From: Marisediminitalea lipolytica
GTDB lineage: Bacteria > Pseudomonadota > Gammaproteobacteria > Enterobacterales > Alteromonadaceae
Length of the DNA: 64,000 nt
Direction: 5' to 3'
Assembly (NCBI RefSeq): GCF_001758465.1
Contig: NZ_MJIC01000014.1
Coordinates: 465,986 to 529,985 of the forward strand
In this document: positions 62,490 through 64,000 of the stretch, piece by piece
Numbering within the stretch: position 1 is the stretch's first letter
How the letters are laid out: the number at the start of each line of letters is the position of its first letter
Made by a program: the position numbers and the translations under genes
The notes under the pieces: generated by a model
What the model was told of the DNA's origin: nothing
The model's input: only the letters and a program-made list of their open reading frames with translations
Database searches by the model: none

Positions 62490-62506
62490 CGCTCATCTGA
62501 CCAGTT
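62490..62506 (-). promoter_or_regulatory. FadR-like site before second fadE
   Basis: On the minus strand AACTGGTCAGATGAGCG; the first eight bases and the central GA match FadR sites such as AACTGGTCNGACCAGTT, the second half is degenerate. Close to the start codon, a position suited to repression. Confidence 0.5.
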
Positions 62507-62809
62507 GTTTTTCGCCATAATACAGAAAAAAATGGCAAATGCAAATTTTGTGTTAAATTCTGTAATTGTTATTTATTTCAAACAATTAGGTTTTCTGGGT
62601 AAATGTATAAGTCTGATTTTTGGTGAAAAAATGTGCTGGTGAGTCAGTTTGAAAGGCTGCACAACCGGTGTTTTCCTTCCTTGCTTAATCGTTCATTGGC
62701 TTGTTGCAAAGCGGATTGTTTGCCTAGACTACACTGACGTAATGTAATTTTTAGCTGATACAAGTATAGTGGCTACTGAGTACCAAAGAACAGCGTAAGG
62801 AATGAGTAG
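62507..62809. other. Divergent region between fadE and LolA-like gene
   Basis: 303 bp, no gene seen. Contains CAAAC-AATTAG-GTTT (around 62579), which resembles a PsrA site with six instead of four spacer bases, and a TAGACT hexamer near 62726. AAGGAATGAG precedes the next start. Confidence 0.4.
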
Positions 62810-63604
62810 ATGTTCAAATGTAATCAATTGGTAATGGGCGCGATCCTTGGCGTTGCCGTCGCATTTTCCTCAACGACATTTGCAGACGAAGCCGAGGGCT
62901 TACGTATTGCCAAAGAACGAAAAGCACGGGACGAAGGATGGGAGGATTCGTCAGCCAATACAACAATGATACTTCGTAATGCCAACGGTCAGGAATCTGA
63001 GCGGGAATTACGGGTATACACATTGGAAGTGCCTGAGCAAGGGGATAAGTCCCTGACCGTTTTTGACTCGCCGGCCGATATTAAAGGTACTGCATTTCTG
63101 AGTTTCTCTTACATCAGTGAACCCGACGATCAGTGGATGTATTTGCCCAAATTAAAACGGGTTAAACGAATTTCGACCCAAAATAAATCAGGCCCTTTTA
63201 TGAGCAGTGAATTTGCTTATGAAGATATGTCGTCATTTGAAATTGATAAGTTTAAATTTGATTTTGTAAAAACAGATACCTTTGAAGGTCAACAAGTATA
63301 TGTGGTTGAGCAAGTGCCGACTGACCAATTTTCGGGATATTCAAAGCAGGTGGTCTATATTGATACTCAAGAGTACAGGCCCTTAAAAACTGACTATTAC
63401 GACAAAAAAGGCAGCTTGCTGAAGACCTTGGTTTTAGAAGACTACAAATTATACAGTGACAAATACTGGCGTCCAACGGCGTCTGTGATGACTAATGTAC
63501 AAACGGGCAAAAGCACCACTCTAATCATTAACGAAATTTCTCTGAAGACCGGGGAAGTCGACGAGCGTAACTTTGATGAGAATCGCTTGAAACGAGTGAG
63601 ATAA
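62810..63604 (+). CDS. LolA-like outer membrane lipoprotein-sorting protein
   Basis: 264 residues. Signal peptide (GAILGVAVAFSSTTFA) then the LolA-like pattern: DEGWEDSSANTTMILRNANG, DDQWMYLPKLKRVKRIS and a closing ISLKTGEVDERNFDENRLKR. Such proteins often stand next to an MMPL/RND pump and an outer-membrane partner, as the following partial gene suggests. Likely a periplasmic carrier for a hydrophobic compound, not the housekeeping LolA. Confidence 0.82.
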   Translation: MFKCNQLVMGAILGVAVAFSSTTFADEAEGLRIAKERKARDEGWEDSSANTTMILRNANGQESERELRVYTLEVPEQGDKSLTVFDSPADIKGTAFLSFSYISEPDDQWMYLPKLKRVKRISTQNKSGPFMSSEFAYEDMSSFEIDKFKFDFVKTDTFEGQQVYVVEQVPTDQFSGYSKQVVYIDTQEYRPLKTDYYDKKGSLLKTLVLEDYKLYSDKYWRPTASVMTNVQTGKSTTLIINEISLKTGEVDERNFDENRLKRVR

Positions 63605-63606
63605 TT

Positions 63607-64000
63607 ATGGGAAGAAGTGCACTCAAACCCTCACTGTTAGCTGTGTCTATTGCATTGCAGGGGGGAATAAATGAAGCGCGAGCAGAGTTTTCTGGCTCTG
63701 TCAGTGTCGAGCAACGATACTTCCTGCAGGACGCGATCTACACGGCACAGCCAAGGGCGCAATCTTCAGTGGCGCTCTCACCAGAGTGGTTTACTGAGTG
63801 GAGTGATGGCGATAACACACTTGTGTTTAAACCATTTTACCGATTTGATCAGGAAGATTCAGAGCGCACGCATTATGATATTCGTGAACTTATCTGGACT
63901 CATCTGGGCCAGAGTTACGAATTCAGAGCCGGGGTGGGTAAGGTTTTTTGGGGGCAAACGGAGTCGCTTCATCTGGTAGATATCATCAACCAGACTGACC
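63607..64000 (+). CDS. Outer-membrane barrel protein, 3' end beyond window
   Basis: 131 codons visible with no stop, beginning two bases after the LolA-like stop. Signal peptide, then EFSGSVSVEQRYFLQDA and a stretch GVGKVFWGQTESLHLVDIINQTD; the FWG-x-TES-x-HLVDIINQTD pattern recalls DUF1302-like outer-membrane proteins. Likely partner of the LolA-like protein and of an RND transporter just outside the window. Confidence 0.75.
   Translation, partial: MGRSALKPSLLAVSIALQGGINEARAEFSGSVSVEQRYFLQDAIYTAQPRAQSSVALSPEWFTEWSDGDNTLVFKPFYRFDQEDSERTHYDIRELIWTHLGQSYEFRAGVGKVFWGQTESLHLVDIINQTD

Noticed and set aside
63671..63979. 102-residue frame at the right edge
   Set aside because: It is out of frame with the exported barrel protein starting at 63607, which has a signal peptide and continues without a stop to the edge.
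1..64000. CRISPR array, tRNA, rRNA, prophage or insertion sequence
   Set aside because: No regularly spaced repeats, cloverleaf sequence, ribosomal stretch, transposase or integrase gene was seen.

Overview
The window looks like chromosomal DNA of a marine gammaproteobacterium of the Alteromonadales (Alteromonas-like). I infer this from overall protein character: FadE-type acyl-CoA dehydrogenases with PsrA/FadR-like operators, a large TonB-dependent receptor followed by paired tryptophan-halogenase-like flavoproteins, M1 aminopeptidases and many EAL/GGDEF and LysR genes. I could not run any search. I see no rRNA, tRNA, IS element, phage or CRISPR array.

Layout. 1-7.3 kb: a partial DUF4382 lipoprotein, then an AraC-centred group (cupin, Tat-exported zinc alcohol dehydrogenase, cyclophilin-like protein, MFS exporter), a phosphatase-like gene broken by one in-frame TAG, and an SDR. 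7.6-15 kb: two exported M1 aminopeptidases flanking a lipoprotein made of six CHRD domains. 15-22.3 kb: DUF2798/LysR pair, NhaA, a membrane EAL protein with a degenerate GGDEF, and a FadE.

22.5-45.4 kb is the main feature: an aromatic (phenol-type) catabolic island. A BenM/CatM-like LysR gene is divergent from a four-gene envelope operon (DUF1302 outer-membrane protein, DUF1329, YCF48-like propeller, MMPL/RND transporter). Next come a DmpR/XylR-family sigma-54 activator and catechol 2,3-dioxygenase plus the six-gene multicomponent phenol hydroxylase (dmpB-KLMNOP), preceded by a -24/-12 promoter and two palindromes 30 bp apart. A second block, dmpC-E-H-I-F-G plus an atypical SDR, a fused tautomerase and a DmpQ-like ferredoxin, completes conversion of catechol to pyruvate and acetyl-CoA. 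The ring-cleavage hydrolase gene (dmpD) is absent, so only the dehydrogenase/4-oxalocrotonate branch is encoded.

The most interesting observation is regulatory. The LysR/DUF1302 intergenic region (23511-23556) and the dmpC upstream region (38325-38370) share an aligned element: ATAC-N7-GTAT followed by a second GTAT exactly 22 bp downstream, each abutting a plausible sigma-70 promoter. By hand alignment 33 of 46 positions are identical. This suggests one LysR regulator couples the envelope operon to the lower meta-cleavage pathway, while the upper pathway is run separately by the sigma-54 activator.

45.6-64 kb: a small membrane protein, upp, a LacI regulator, a formate/nitrite-family transporter, two halogenase-like flavoproteins and their TonB receptor, an unannotated 43-residue small gene with its own ribosome site and terminator, a class-C beta-lactamase-like lipoprotein, tdk, a GGDEF-EAL protein and a second FadE. 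The right edge carries a LolA-like protein and a partial outer-membrane protein that resemble a second lipid/hydrophobe-transport locus continuing beyond the window.
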